Assembly (NCBI GenBank): GCA_019022495.1
Contig: JAFEKR010000053.1
Coordinates: 124,001-188,000, forward strand
DNA from: Epichloe hybrida
Taxonomy: Eukaryota > Ascomycota > Sordariomycetes > Hypocreales > Clavicipitaceae
Direction: 5' to 3'
Length of the DNA stretch: 64,000 nt
In this document: positions 13,317 through 26,221 of the stretch, one piece after another
Layout of the letters: each line of letters opens with the position of its first letter
Position numbering within the stretch: the stretch's first letter is position 1
Translations under genes and position numbers: made by a program
Notes under the pieces: generated by a model
The model's input: only the letters and a program-made list of their open reading frames with translations
Databases searched by the model: none
Told to the model about the DNA's origin: nothing

Positions 13317-14724
13317 CCTAATCCTTTTTTAATAATAATTTTAGATAAATTATTAAAGACTATATACCTATATTAAATAGCGCTTATATAGCTAACCACT
13401 AGTTATCTTATTATAAAGATACCTATATTCTTATTCTATTATCTATAGGGTATTTCACAGCGAGATTACATTCCTAGGTCTATGCTAATTAAACTAGTAT
13501 TATATTAGGAAATATAGCTTTATTACTACTTTCCCTATGCTTCTTAGTTATATATTTAGTACTTTTATAAGTAAAATAATCCAGTGCCTAATAAGTTAGT
13601 ATAGTATACCTAGGCTTTTTATATTTATAGTATACTAAGGATAATCTTTTCCCTTAGTCTTTACTCTATTACTATGCCTTATTTATAGGTAATATAAAAT
13701 AAGAGTATTACCTTTTTCTTTTAAAGTCCTAACCTTTTTTACTATTTTAGCCTAAACTTATTATAACCTTTGCTTTCTTACCCTAGCCTTATAGTTAGCT
13801 CTAGGTTATTAAAATCTCTTAACTAATTATTTACTTCCTTATAGCATTATTTAAGCTATTTAAAAAGATTATAATTCTTAGATATATAGGGATTTCTTTA
13901 GGTAACTTAGCTTTTACCTTATCCTAGGCTTATATAAAGGATTAAAATAATTAGTTATTCTTTTGCCTAAGATTTAGTAATAACCTTATTACTTCTAAGT
14001 ATCTTACACTTATATCTATTATTCTAGTTTTTAACTATTCTAGGAAATCTGCCTAGGTAATTAATAAATAATTTACATACTTATCTATAGCTATATAATA
14101 TATTTACTATTGCTTTATATCACTAGCTAGGTAGCTACCTATATACGCTACCTTAGTTATATTATCCTTAAAGGTATAGTAGTCTAATTTAAATAATATA
14201 TCTAAGTTTACTAAGAAATTCTATAGGATTTTATATATTTCCCCTTTTTATATAGGCATTTTTATCTATGTTTTAATAAGACTACCTTACTATATAATTA
14301 CTACTATATTACTATAGACTATAGGTAAAATTGTAGCTAATGTTTAAGGGGTAATTATAGGTCTAGTTTAAGGTCTAGCTAATCCTAGATTTGCCTTAAG
14401 CTCTCTAATTTATGCCTCTATCTATAAGACCTCTTATTTTCTCTAAAGGCAATATAGCTTAGCTTATATAACCTTATAGCATTACTATAATACCCTTTTT
14501 TCTTTAGTTATATTATTTATACCTTTACCTAAATTAGGATTAAGTAGCGTTTATTACACCCTATTATCTATAGTTCTAGATTATAGGGGTTCTTTATCTT
14601 CCTAATTATCTATAGCTTTATTATTATAAGGTACTAGTATATTTCTTATAGATCTTTAGAGTGTTAGCTATATAATAATCTAGCTAATAGTTTATATCCT
14701 TAAAAAGGTTAAGAGAGATTAATT
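13317..14724 (-). pseudogene. GA1 gag remnant (outer, truncated duplicate)
   Basis: Second copy of the 5' gag region (counterpart of 11615-13046), including the zinc-knuckle remnant near 13680-13635. It stops abruptly at 13317 where the internal LTR begins, so this gag is truncated. It is shorter than the inner copy by one 24-bp tandem unit. Confidence 0.75.
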
Positions 14725-14994
14725 TATTATAGCTTATACTAAAAGGTTAAGAATAAAGTAATAGCTAAGACTATTATAGTTACTACTAGATAGATACTAG
14801 CTAGGGGTAGGTATATAAAGGTTTTAATCTCTAACCTAGCACTAATAATATGCGTAGTCTTTAATAAATACCTCGCTTTATAAGTACGTGGCTATCTTAT
14901 AGCTAGCTAGCCTCTTTATTATTCGCACGGCCTAAAGGTTCTCTAAAGACCCGCTTCAATAAACATCCTATCTTTGACCTCTGCGCTCCTGACA
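14725..14994 (-). repeat. GA1 5' LTR
   Basis: A 270-bp LTR ending CTCCTGACA at 14994, directly followed by the TAAAG target duplication. On the element's own strand this is the upstream LTR. Confidence 0.92.
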
Positions 14995-14999
14995 TAAAG

Positions 15000-17900
15000 T
15001 TATAGTAAAAGTTAGTAAACCCTAGGAAGCTATAGACTTCCTAAAGTTTTATTAGGGCTACTTACTCCCTAATAGCTATAACCTTTACTAAGTCTAGATA
15101 AATAAAATAACTTACTATAATAATATATCCTAGGTATTAAACCTTCTTTACTATAAATATAGACTTATTAAGGTCTAAGTATAAACCTATAGCCCTTAGG
15201 TAGCCTAATATTAACTAGACCTTAGCTATATAGTCTTTCTTTAATTCCCTTAAGTAAACTAAGATATTATCTAAGTACACTATAATAAAGTCCCTTAATA
15301 TATCCCCTAAGGACTTATTAATATAATATTAAAATATTACTAGTGCACTAGCTAGGCTAGAGGGGCAAACTAGCTACTTAAATAGCCTAAACCTAGTTTA
15401 AAACGCTATTAAGTACTCCTAGCCCTTAGTAATTTATAGCTTATAAAATACTATATAAATATTTACCTTTATAAACTAGTATACCTAGGATAAGGAATAG
15501 AGTGTTTTCTTAATTAATAGGAGAGAATAGTAATCCTATACTATTATCTTATTAAGAGTATAGTAGTTTACATATAAACGCTAACCCTTATTAGCCTTTT
15601 TAATAAGGAGAACTAAAGCTATAGCTAATAATAAGCTAGTATAAATCTAACCCTTATTTATTAAGTCTATAATCTAGCGCTTAACCTTTAGAAGCTAGTT
15701 CCTTAGTATATTATATAGTAGTCCTTAAGAGAGCGTTAGTTTAAACTTATTCTAATTCTTATATAAGCATATATAGTAATTAAGGGACCCCTAATAAGGA
15801 GGTAGGCTATTAGCTCTAGCCTTATTAAAAAGGTCTATAAAGTTAGCTAACTGCTTAGGTAATGTTAATATATCTAGGCTATTAGGTTTTATCTTAGGCG
15901 CTATAATCTATAGTACTATTATTATCTCCCTAAGGCTTATAGTAATAAATATTATAAAAGTGTCCTTTTTATAGTATACTTAGCGTGCTTTTATAGTATA
16001 TAAGGACTTAATAATCCCTTATACTAGAGTCTTTACCTTATACGTAAAGGCTTTAGAGATATATAAGCCCTTTATTACTTTAATAACTAATTACTATTTT
16101 ACTATATAAATAACTATATTATAATATTCTAGCTATAGTATCCTAAGTATAATATCTTATATAAGGCCTAGGATAATATATAAATACACTAATAACTCCT
16201 AGCTATTAATATTTATTCTAGTGTATACTATATAAGTAATTAAGGAGGTGTTCTTTTATACTCTCTTTCCCCTCCTTTTTATTTTTACTATAGTCTAGAT
16301 ATGCTTTCTCTTTAGTAAATATATAAGCTTTAGGCTAAACTATTTTACTACTAACTTACTTATAGCACTATAATAATTATAACTATAATTAATCTAGATA
16401 TTAATATAATAATATATATTAAAGAGTATAGGAATTAAGAATAATAGTTAGTCTATATATTATACTATATCTTACTTTAACTCTATATAGCTTAAATAGT
16501 TATCCTATATTATAGTATATAATTAGCTTACTTACCCTTATATAAGACTTTACTTAAGGGCTACTTATTTTCTATAGAGGGAATATTTACCTCCTTATTT
16601 ATACTTTCCTTATTTACTTTATATAAGTTAATACTAACCTATAGGTAATAGGGTAAGAGAAAGGTATACTCCTAAATATAGTAATTCTTAGATTTATATT
16701 ATAGGTAATATCCTTTCTAATAGTATTTAGCTAACTTTACTTCTAATACTTATTTAGCTTATTATATATTTATAGTAAGCTTTAGACCTTTTTCCTTCTT
16801 AACTAGCTTATTTTATTTTCCTAATTAAGTCCTTATTACACACACCCTAGTTATTAGTATATTACCCTTATAATTAGTTTAAGGTATAGGTTTAGCTAGC
16901 TATAGTTTATATTAGGACTAGTACTTATTCTCTATAGTAAGGGCCTTAATATTAACTATAATCTTATAATACTATATAATATCTATATACTATATACTCT
17001 AGCTAATACCCTAGCTTATACTAATTTCTCTTAAATACTTATTAAGCGCTTATTAAAGCTTTACTAGCTTTATATTATCCCCCTAATAATTCTCTCTTAC
17101 TAATAAAAGCTTCTTTATAAAGTAAATAAAAAACATAGAAAATAGCTCCCCTAGGCCTTATTTTATTTAGTTAAGCTTTATAAGGGCTATCTCCTATTTA
17201 TATAAATTAAAGAATATAAACCTAAGGTATTCTAGGAATTTAGCTAGGTTAAAATTATAAATACTACCTTATTTAAAGAAAGTAATTACCTAGGACTAGA
17301 ATTTAAAGAATAGGTTTTAGTTAATAAATATTTACCTATTCTTATTAGTTTTAATAAAGTCCTTATTTACCTATAGCTTATATTTTATTAAGAACCTTTA
17401 TATAGTAAATAAGGCCTTATTACTATTATATAAGTTACTTATAGGGATAGGTTTTTATTTTACCTTAAGTATAGTTAAAACTAGGTTAAAGGTAAGAGAT
17501 AAAATAGGGTTAACTACTAGGGCATTAGGCTAGGCTATAATAAGTAATTAGGTTAAAGGTCCTATAATATTTATAGCTACTTATTATTAGAGGTATATAA
17601 GATTTACTATTTACTTATTAAGTAAAAGTTAAAGCATTTTAAATTAGGCTTATTAAGCTACTAGTAATACTATAGTATTAGATAGGGGAGTTATTATCCC
17701 CTAGCTAGGTTAGTCTTATAGTTAAAGCGTGTCTATTATATTTATTAATATATTTATTAGTATTTTTATTATATTTTTAGTAGTTATTAAAAAGGACTAA
17801 AGGAAGTCTCTTAATTATTATAGACTAGCCCTTAGGTAACTATAATAAGGCATTAATATAGTATTAAGAGACTTAAGGAGAAAAAGGGAAAGGATAAGAG

Positions 17901-18026
17901 GCTATCCCTAGTAACGCCCCTTATACCCCCTTAGCTTCTTATATAAGCTCCTCCTTACTTATTCTTACTTGCCCCCTACCCTTCCTACTATCTGTAACAT
18001 GCTTAGGCAAAGCCTAAGCCCTTACA
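15000..18026 (-). pseudogene. gypsy-B, 5' half: LTR edge, gag, reverse transcriptase
   Basis: The minus-strand RT remnant covers about 15950-15000. It shows RLYVNYYTLNKI (usual R.CVDYR.LN), FIKVNIYIVFY, LVCPSSLASALVIF and YLDNILVYL (YLDD box with D-to-N), ending in SFLGFTNFYYNF, which continues across GA1 into 5064-4880. The sequence differs from gypsy-A, so this is a second family. Gag occupies about 17700-16400 without recognisable motifs. The upper edge is a palindrome at 17993-18026 with arms GCTTAGGC/GCCTAAGC; read on the minus strand, TGTAAGGG starts the 5' LTR, and the hAT fragment begins right after it. The lower boundary of the 5' LTR is not resolved. Confidence 0.78.
17993..18026 (-). 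repeat. gypsy-B LTR terminus with perfect hairpin
   Basis: TGTAA at one end and TTACA at the other enclose GCTTAGGC-AAA-GCCTAAGC. The junction to hAT sequence at 18026/18027 fits an LTR end. It is unusually GC-rich for this region and not RIP-mutated. Confidence 0.55.
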
Positions 18027-18887
18027 GTTTTATTTTAAAAAATAAGTTAAACTTATTTTTTATAGCTTAATTAAGCTATATAAGGTAATTAAAATAATAC
18101 TATTAATTATTTATTAATAGATTATAAATATTAGTTTATTATATTCTTTATTTATATATTATAGTAATAAGATATATAAAGTTACTATATATAACTTCTT
18201 AAGGCTTTAGAATTATAAAGCTAAAAGTAATATTTAATTAGTTTAAATCTTAAATAAATAGTTTAAGCTTTTTTTAAGTTCTTATTATATTAAGAATAAG
18301 ATTTAAGTACTAAGTATATATTCCATTAACTTCTAGTAATTTATCTAGATTTCTTAATCAATTTTGCTCTATTAGTTTAGGGTATGTTTTATTTAAAATA
18401 ATAATAATAATATTTCAAAATATAAAATAATCAATAGTAATAGTAAATAAAATAATAAGAAGGTTTTTCTTTAAGTTATATTAGTAAAATAAAGTATTAG
18501 GTATAATAGTATTATTAAAAACTTATAATATTATGAATTACCCTAGTTATAGTAAAATCCTTAAAAAAAGGTAAATTTTATAAATTATATAACTAATTAG
18601 GTAAAATAGGTAATAATAAAAGCTTCTATATAACTAGCCTTCTTTTAATCCTTATAATAACCTTATATAATAAAAAAGCCTATTTTTTTTTACTAACACT
18701 ATATTTATAGTTTTTATAGTTAGTGTAGTTAGTAACTACACTAACTACACTACACTATAAGAGAAAAAAAATACATTACACTACACTATAAAAAAAATAT
18801 ATAATACGCTAACTATAAGAAAAAAACTACACTATAAATACAAATTTTCCTAAAAACTACACTAACTACATTACAAACAATACTCTG
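18027..18887 (-). mobile_element. Half of a hAT element (interrupted by gypsy-B)
   Basis: Reverse-complement copy of the left half of the hAT element at 19992-21855. The terminus CAATACTCTG at 18878-18887 is followed by CTTATAAG, which is the expected single copy in the gypsy-A consensus at that point. The homology stops at 18027, exactly at the gypsy-B LTR edge, so gypsy-B inserted into this hAT and the other half should lie beyond the left end of the window. No transposase frame is visible. Confidence 0.8.
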
Positions 18888-19991
18888 CTTATAAGTATAT
18901 AGCTTAAAGAGTAAATTAGAAGATTAGTTAGCCTAGCTAAAGCCTTAATTTTATTTATTTTAAAGAAAGGAGGGAAATTAAGGCTTTATATAAATTATAA
19001 GGGCTTAAATAAGATTATAATTAAGAATAAGGCCTCTTTACCCCTTATTACTAAAATTCTTAATTAATTAGTAAGTATAGTTATTTTTATAGTCCTAGAT
19101 TTAAAAGATATATATTACTAGCTATATATTTACTTAGGTAATAAGTAGAAAATAGCGTTTTATTATTAATATAGTTACTTTAAATATCTAGTAATACTAT
19201 TTAAACTAGTTAATATACTAGTAACTTTTTAGGAGTATATTAATAATACTCTTAAAGAACTTATTAATAAGACTTATATTATTTACTTAGATAATATACT
19301 AATATATAGTAATAAGGTTAAAGAGTATATAAAGTATATTAAATAAGTTTTATATAGGTTTAAGTAAGTAAGCTTTTTTATTAACCTTAAGAAGTATTAA
19401 TTTTTAGTTAAGAAAGTTAAATTTTTAGGCTTTAAGATATTAAAAAAAGGTATTATAATAGACTTAGTAAAAGTTAAAGTAATTATAACCTAGCTAATAC
19501 TATATAGTATTTTTAATATTTAGTTATTTCTTAGTTTTACTAGATTTTACTACTATTTTATTAAATAGTATAGTAAAGTTATTATTCTATTAATAAATTA
19601 CCTTAAAGGGAGTTAACTAGTAATATTTAAACTAAAACCCTATAAGTTAGTAGTGTTTAAAGAACTTTAATAAAGATTTTAGAAAGTGCTAATTCTAGTG
19701 TATTTTAACTTACTTATATATCTTAAAGTAAAGATAAATATATCTAGATATATAATTAGGGCTATACTTATAATATTAGTGCTAGGTTACTAGCACTTAG
19801 TTATGTTTATATTAAGGAAAATAACTAATACTAAATTATAATATTTAATACCTAATAGTAAATTATTAGCTATTTAAGAGGCTTTTTACATATAGAGATA
19901 CTACCTTGCTTATTTAGCTTATATAATTAAAGTTATTATAGATTATTTAAACTATAAGTACCTTACTATAAAGCCTAAGCTTACTAGTAAG
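18888..19991 (+). pseudogene. GA2 (gypsy-A), part 1: RT and start of RNase H
   Basis: Plus-strand gypsy-A sequence beginning at the point that corresponds to about 10885 in GA1. It holds the RT remnant (LYINYKGLNKI near 18980, VLDLKDIYY near 19090, YLDNILIYS near 19290) and the start of RNase H. The upstream gag and 5' LTR are missing because a hAT inserted at CTTATAAG and other elements entered that hAT. The sequence is then interrupted by a second hAT at 19992 and resumes at 21864. Confidence 0.85.
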
Positions 19992-21855
19992 CAGAGTATT
20001 GTTTGTAGTGTAGTTAGTGTAGGTTTTAGGAAAAATTTGTATTTGTAGTGTAGTTTTTTTTTTCTTATAGTTAGTGTAGTGTATTTTTTTTTTTGTAGTG
20101 TAGTGTAGTGTAGTTTTTTTTTGCTTGTAGTGTAGTGTAGTTAGTGTAGTTACTAACTACACTAACTACAAAAACTACAAATGTAGTGTTAGTAAAAAAA
20201 AAAGTGGGCTTTTTTATTATATAAGGTTATTATAAGGATTAAAAGAAGGCTAGTTATATAGAAGCTTTTATTATTACCTATTTTACCTAATTAGTTATAT
20301 AATTTATAAAATTTACCTTTTTTTAAGGATTTTACTATAACTAGGGTAATTTATAATATTATAACTTTTTAATAATACTATTATACCTAATACTTTATTT
20401 TACTAATATAACTTAAAGAAAAACCTTCTTATTATTTTATTTACTATTACTATTAATTATTTTATATTTTAAAATATTATTATTATTATTTTAAATAAAA
20501 AATACCCTAAACTAATAGAATAAAATTAATTAAGAAATCTAGATAAATTACTAGAAGTTAATAAAATATATACTTAGTACTTAAATCTTATTCTTAATAT
20601 AATAAGAACTTAAAAAAAGCTTAAACTATTTATTTAAGATTTAAACTAATTAAATATTACTTTTAGCTTTATAATTCTAAAGCCTTAAGAAGTTATATAT
20701 AGTAACTTTATATATCTTATTACTATAATATATAAATAAAGAATATAATAAACTAATATTTATAATCTATTAATAAAGAATTAATAGTATTATTTTAATT
20801 ACCCTATATAGCTTAATTAAGCTATAAAAATTAAGTTTAACTTATTTTTTAAAATAAAACTAAGACTTACTTTTATATAATATACTATACTTATTATAAG
20901 AGCTTTAATAACTTTAATAACCTTAATTACTATTATTACTATTAATACTATTATTACTATTATGACTTAATTACTATTATTACTATTATTTTACTTTTAT
21001 TATTATTTTAAAAAAATATAAAAGAGAAAACATTTTTATAATATTAATATTTTTAAAAACCTTAAAATATAAAGTTATTAAAAACTATAGCTTTTACTAT
21101 AGTAATTTACTTATAATTACTAGTATTTATATTTAAGTTATTTATTTATTATTTATTTTTTATTAAACTTTAACACTAATAATATTATAAGTAATCTTAG
21201 TAATCTTAGTAATCTTAGTAATCTTAGTAATACTAGTAATACTAGTAATATTAGTATTATAAGCTATTATAAGCTATTATAAGCTATAATATAGATATAA
21301 TAAGCTACTTATATTAAGTTTACTAGTAGTTCTCTTTATAGTTTTTTTAAAATAAGTAATAATAATAATTTATAGAAATATAAAATAATTTATAGAAATA
21401 GTAAATAATATAATAAGAAGGTTTTTCTTTAAGTTATATTAGGGAAATAAAGTATTAAGTTAAATAGTATTATTAAAAAAGTATAATATTATATATAACC
21501 TTACTTAGTTATAGTAAAATTACTAAAATAATATAATATTATAAATTTTATAACTAATTAAATAAAATAGGTAATAATAAAAGCTTTTATATAACTAGTA
21601 TTCTTTTAATCCTTATAATACTAATAACTAATAAAAAGTCTAATACTACATTTGTAGTGTTTATAGTTAGTGTAGTTTAGGAAAAAAAATTTGTAGTGTA
21701 ATGTATTGTAGTTTTTTTTTCCTTGTAGTTAGTGTAGTTTGTAGTTAGTGTAGTTTGTAGTTAGTGTAGTTTGTAGTGTAGTGTAGTTTGTAGTGTAGTT
21801 ACTACACTACACTACAAATACTACACTACACTACACGTTTTAGTGCAATACTCTG
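19992..21855 (+). mobile_element. Non-autonomous hAT-type element, 1864 bp
   Basis: Terminal inverted repeats CAGAGTATTG/CAATACTCTG are flanked by a perfect 8-bp target duplication CTAGTAAG (19984-19991 and 21856-21863). The CAGAG end and 8-bp duplication fit the hAT superfamily. Both ends carry many copies of TGTAGTG in both orientations, a layout resembling transposase-binding subterminal repeats of other hATs. A 16-bp palindrome with a 1-base centre lies at 20137-20169. Short tandem repeats (AGTAATCTT and AGTAATACT units) occur at 21191-21250. No transposase frame was found on either strand, so it is non-autonomous or decayed. It is closely related to 57021-58813. Confidence 0.88.
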
Positions 21856-21863
21856 CTAGTAAG

Positions 21864-24800
21864 TAAGTAACTATACTTAATAAGCTTTATCCTTTTAATT
21901 TTAAGATTATATATTATATAGGGAAATTAAATTTTACTAACTTACTTTTAAGAAGACTAGATTTTATAAGTAAGGCAAAGAAAGAGAAAGTAATAACTAT
22001 ATAACTTCTTGCCTTTTTATCTAAATTTATAAATACTAAGAGATAAGAATACTATAGTAATATTATTAATACTATAGGCTCCATAAAAACATCACTTAAT
22101 GTAACTAATAGTTAGTTATAATAACGCTATAATAATACTGCTAATATCTAGGGTTTTAAAAAATTATAACTTAACTATATTCCTAAAGAACCTAATAATC
22201 TAAATAATCTTAGAAAAGTTATATTAGTAAGGTTATTTAATACTTTTTATACTTCTATTAATAAGTAATAAGCTAGCTATAGTAATACTATTAGTACCTA
22301 GCGTATGTATTATTTATTACTTAATTATTTTAATTTTCCTATTAGACTAGCTATTTCTAATAGGGATAGACTAGTATAAGTTATTACTAGTAAGTAGTAA
22401 GGGCACCCCTTAAAAACATTACTTATCTATGTTCTTATAAGACTAAAAGTATTTATTAAACTAATTACTTATAGAGATATTATAGCTAGGATTTAATCTA
22501 TTTAGAGAACCTATTTTAAGTTTAACTCTAACTTTCTAGAAAAAAGCTTAGAATTAAAACCCCTAATTTAAGTCTTATTATATAAAGCATAGTAAGGTAA
22601 TAACTTTACTATAGCTTAATTAAAGTTACTTAAAAGTAGTAATATAGCTATATCCTAGATATAGTTAATAAGACCCTTTAAGCTATTAATATTTAAGAAT
22701 TATGTTTTTATTCCTCTAAGTATAAGAAAAGAAAATTTATTACTAACTTATAATAACCTTATTACTAGGCACTAAGGAGTAAGTAAAACTCTTTATTAGA
22801 TTATAAACTAATATTATTAGCTAATAATAAAGAAAGATATAAAGGTATATATTAGTACTTATATAAATTATTAGACTTTAAAACTAAGGCATTATAACTA
22901 TATAGTAAGCTAGCTATGTTACTAGTGCTTAATTACCTCTTTTAAGAATTGTTAATAGATTTTATTACTAGACTTTTACTAGTGAAAGATTTAAATTAGA
23001 CTTATAATGTAATTTTAGTTATTATTAACTATTTTACAAAATATAGTATTTATATCCCTATTTTAACGTGACTAACTAGCAATAGGCTAGTAACTATATT
23101 CTTAGAATATGTTTTTAGAGATTATAAAGCCCTAGAAGGTATTGTGATAAACTAAGGTTTTACATTTACTAGTGGTTTCTAGTCTCTAGATAACTTTTTA
23201 TTATTTTCTTATAATAAAGCAGCTACTTAGCACCGCTTTTCACCCCTAGATAAATAGTTAAATAGAATATTTAAACTAGGTCTTAGAATATTATTTAAGG
23301 GCTTTTACTTATGCTAAATAGACTAATTAGGCAAATAACCTATTAATAGCGTAATTTATATATAATATAAGTAATTACTTAACGCATAGCTACACACTAG
23401 TAAAGGCATTATAAGGTTATAATCCTAGAGGTTTATAGTAAGTAATAGTAAACATCCCTTTAGTAAATAATTAAGCTAAAAATAGGATTTTAGCACTAAG
23501 AGAGAAGTATACTATAATTAAGTAGCTTTTAAGTAACTTATAAACTTAGTATAAAAAATATTATAACTAGAAAAGAACTCTAATAAGGTTTAAAGTTAGT
23601 AACTATATTTTATTATTAATAAAAAACATTAACCTAAGATACCTTAGTAAGAAGCTAGCTATAAAGTATTTAGGCCCCTATAAGATTAAAAAGGTAATTA
23701 GAAGTTATAGATTAGTGTATTAATTAAAATTACTACCTAGGACTTAATTATATAATATATTTAATATTACTAGTCTTAAACCTTTTAAAAAGAACCTAAT
23801 AAATATAGAAAATATATCCTTACTATAAGATACTATTAAAGATAATAAATAAGAGTTTAAAGTTAAGAGAATTAATTTATATTACTATAATAAAAGGCAT
23901 TATAAATATCTAGTTAAATAAAAGGGCTATAATGCTTTAAAGAATTCTTAGGTATTAAAAAGGGATTTTATTACTAAAGAAATTATTAATAACTATAAGT
24001 AATAGCTAAGTAGTAAAGTTAATATAAAGTAATTATATTTTATAACTTAATATACTAAAGATATTAGAAAATAAAGTTAATTTACTTAGATAACTTAAAT
24101 AATCTATTATATAGTTACTAAGCACTTATCCCTTTATAATAAAGTTAGCCCTTAAGACTACTAGTCTTTTATTATTAGTAATAGCTATAGAAGCTATAGA
24201 GAAAAAGGCCTTAGGAGTATCTTTATTATTAGAATCTCTCTCTTTATATATATAAACTTAAAGTATACTAAGAAGCTTAATAAAACTAATATATTTAGGT
24301 AAATTAATAGTATTTAGTGTAAACTACTAGTAAGTTAGTTAAGTATTAGCTATATATATTAAGAAAGCTTACCTTTAGGATATTTTAGGCTATAAAGTAA
24401 AGATAGTTTAAAATATTAATCTAAGTCTTTAGATTTATAGTATTACTTAATAATACTATTATAGTATATTTATTATATTTTACCTTATAAGTAGTATTAG
24501 TAAATATTTAAGTATAGTAAATATAACTATACTTATTAGAATTTTTATAAACTAGGATAGTATTCTATAGCTTTTTCTTTACTTTTATAATAAGCTAGTA
24601 GTAAGTTAGTAATAATCTAGTATTTAGGAAATAGGATTATACTTACTTTATTTTAATAGTAATAACTACCTTTAAGAGTAGCTTTAATAAGTTTAAATAG
24701 CTTATTATAAAGCTATATAATTTAAGCTAAAGTCTAGTAATATATTAGTAATAAGTAAGTAAATTCTAGTTAAGAGAGATATACTATAATATAGTTTTTA

Positions 24801-25951
24801 TTATTTTAGAAGTAATAAGTATATTTTATTAAATAGCCTATTAAATATTAGCTATAAAGAATTAGTAAGTAAGTAAAGAAGTTATACTTAAAGATTTATT
24901 ATACTTAGCTAGGAAGGTTTTTTTATTAATAAAGTATTCTAGAATCTTATAAATACTATTTTTAGGAGAATATTTTATATTATTACTTACTAATAATAGT
25001 ATATATATAGAATTTTCTTTAAAGTTATTTTACTAGTAGTAAGTTAGTAATAAAGATACTATAAGGATATAATAAACTTATAATAAGATTTTAAAAGAAG
25101 TTTACTTTAGAGAAGATTTTATAGAAGACTTTATAGGAGATTTTTTAGTTAATAAATTTTCTTAAGGTATTAATAAAGGTAAAGTTTAAGTATAAGACTT
25201 AGATATAGTAAACTAGCTATAAGTTAGCTATAATAGACTAAATAAGGAAGTTATACTAATAAGAGTATAAACTTATAAGCTAAATAAGGGTAAAAAACTA
25301 AGATAAATAAGGATAAATAATAATAATAATTAGGGACTAAAAGAGGTTAGTAATTACTAAGTAATAATAGTAAGAGAGCTATTACTTAGCTAGTAAGGGT
25401 AACTTATAAGGTTAAGGGATATTATAAAAGAAAGGAAAAGTGTAAAAGGGGGGAAAATTAGTCTCTTTTATATTAACCTTAGACCCCTTAAGTAATCTAA
25501 TGCACTACGTATAAGTGATTTATAAATCATAATAATAACTATTAGCACTGCTAAATATATATATGCCTAATAGCTATAAGCTTATAGTAACTGTAATATA
25601 AGCCCTTTAGTTAGACTATTTAAAACCCTAGTATTAGGTACCTTATTTATTTAACTAATTATAAAAATTAATATAGGTTATCTATGTTTCTTTTTCTAGC
25701 TATATAATAGGTAATAATATTTATTTCGCTATAGTAAAGCTATATATAAGCTACTATTTAAACATTATTAACCATAGTAAGGGGTTATTTTTAATTAGTA
25801 GTATTATTATTATTATTTCTTTTTATTACCTATGTGTTTAGATATAAGGTACCTTATCTTATTTTCCTTATAAAGCTCTAATATAGTAACTATACCTTAA
25901 GTAAGTAGCTTATTTTATAATTAAGGTTAATTATATATAAGGGGGGTATTA
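21864..25951 (+). pseudogene. GA2 part 2: RNase H, integrase and long 3' region
   Basis: Continuation of GA2 after the hAT. The integrase core is readable near 23120-23270 as EGIVIN.GFTFTSGF followed by HRFSPLDK.LNRIFKLG (usual form GIVSDRGS.FTS.FW...FHPQTDGQTER.N), with the catalytic Asp as Asn. From about 24090 the sequence is the gypsy-A 3' region with no recognised domain. A purine tract (about 25941-25946) precedes the 3' LTR. Stops are too frequent for any function. Confidence 0.85.
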
Positions 25952-26221
25952 TATTAGGAGCGTAAAGGTTAAAGATAGGATATTTATTAAAGTAAGTCTT
26001 TAAAAAACCTTTAAGCTATATAAATAATAAAGAGGCTAGCTAGCTATAAGATAGCTATGTGCTTATAAAGCAAGGTATTTATTAAAGACTACGCATATTA
26101 TTAGTGCTAGGTTAGAGATTAAAACCTTCACGCACCTGCCCCTAGCTAGTATCTATCTAGCAGTGACTGCGATAGTCTTAGCTATCACTTCGTTCTTAAC
26201 CTTTTAGTGCAAGCCATGACA
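25952..26221 (+). repeat. GA2 3' LTR
   Basis: A 270-bp gypsy-A LTR in + orientation, from TATTAGGAGCG (TGTCAGGAGCG in less mutated copies) to GCCATGACA. It ends exactly where copia-C sequence begins, so the five following bases TAATA are the predicted target duplication. Confidence 0.92.

Larger units (their letters stand above)
5065..14994 (-). mobile_element. GA1: Ty3/gypsy retrotransposon, family gypsy-A, with internal LTR-gag duplication
   Basis: The boundaries are exact: the 5-bp target duplication TAAAG lies at 5060-5064 and 14995-14999. Outer LTRs are 5065-5334 and 14725-14994 (270 bp each); a third 270-bp LTR sits inside at 13047-13316. The order on the minus strand is LTR, 5' gag, LTR, gag again, protease, RT, RNase H, integrase, a long 3' region, LTR. 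The element interrupts gypsy-B between its RT and RNase H. It is heavily RIP-mutated and encodes nothing intact. Compared with GA4 it has the extra LTR-gag unit (13317-14994) and an extra 348-bp insert (6075-6422). Confidence 0.93.

Noticed and set aside
21191..21250. AGTAATCTT tandem repeat as an independent microsatellite feature
   Set aside because: It is part of the hAT interior and recurs in the second copy near 58186.
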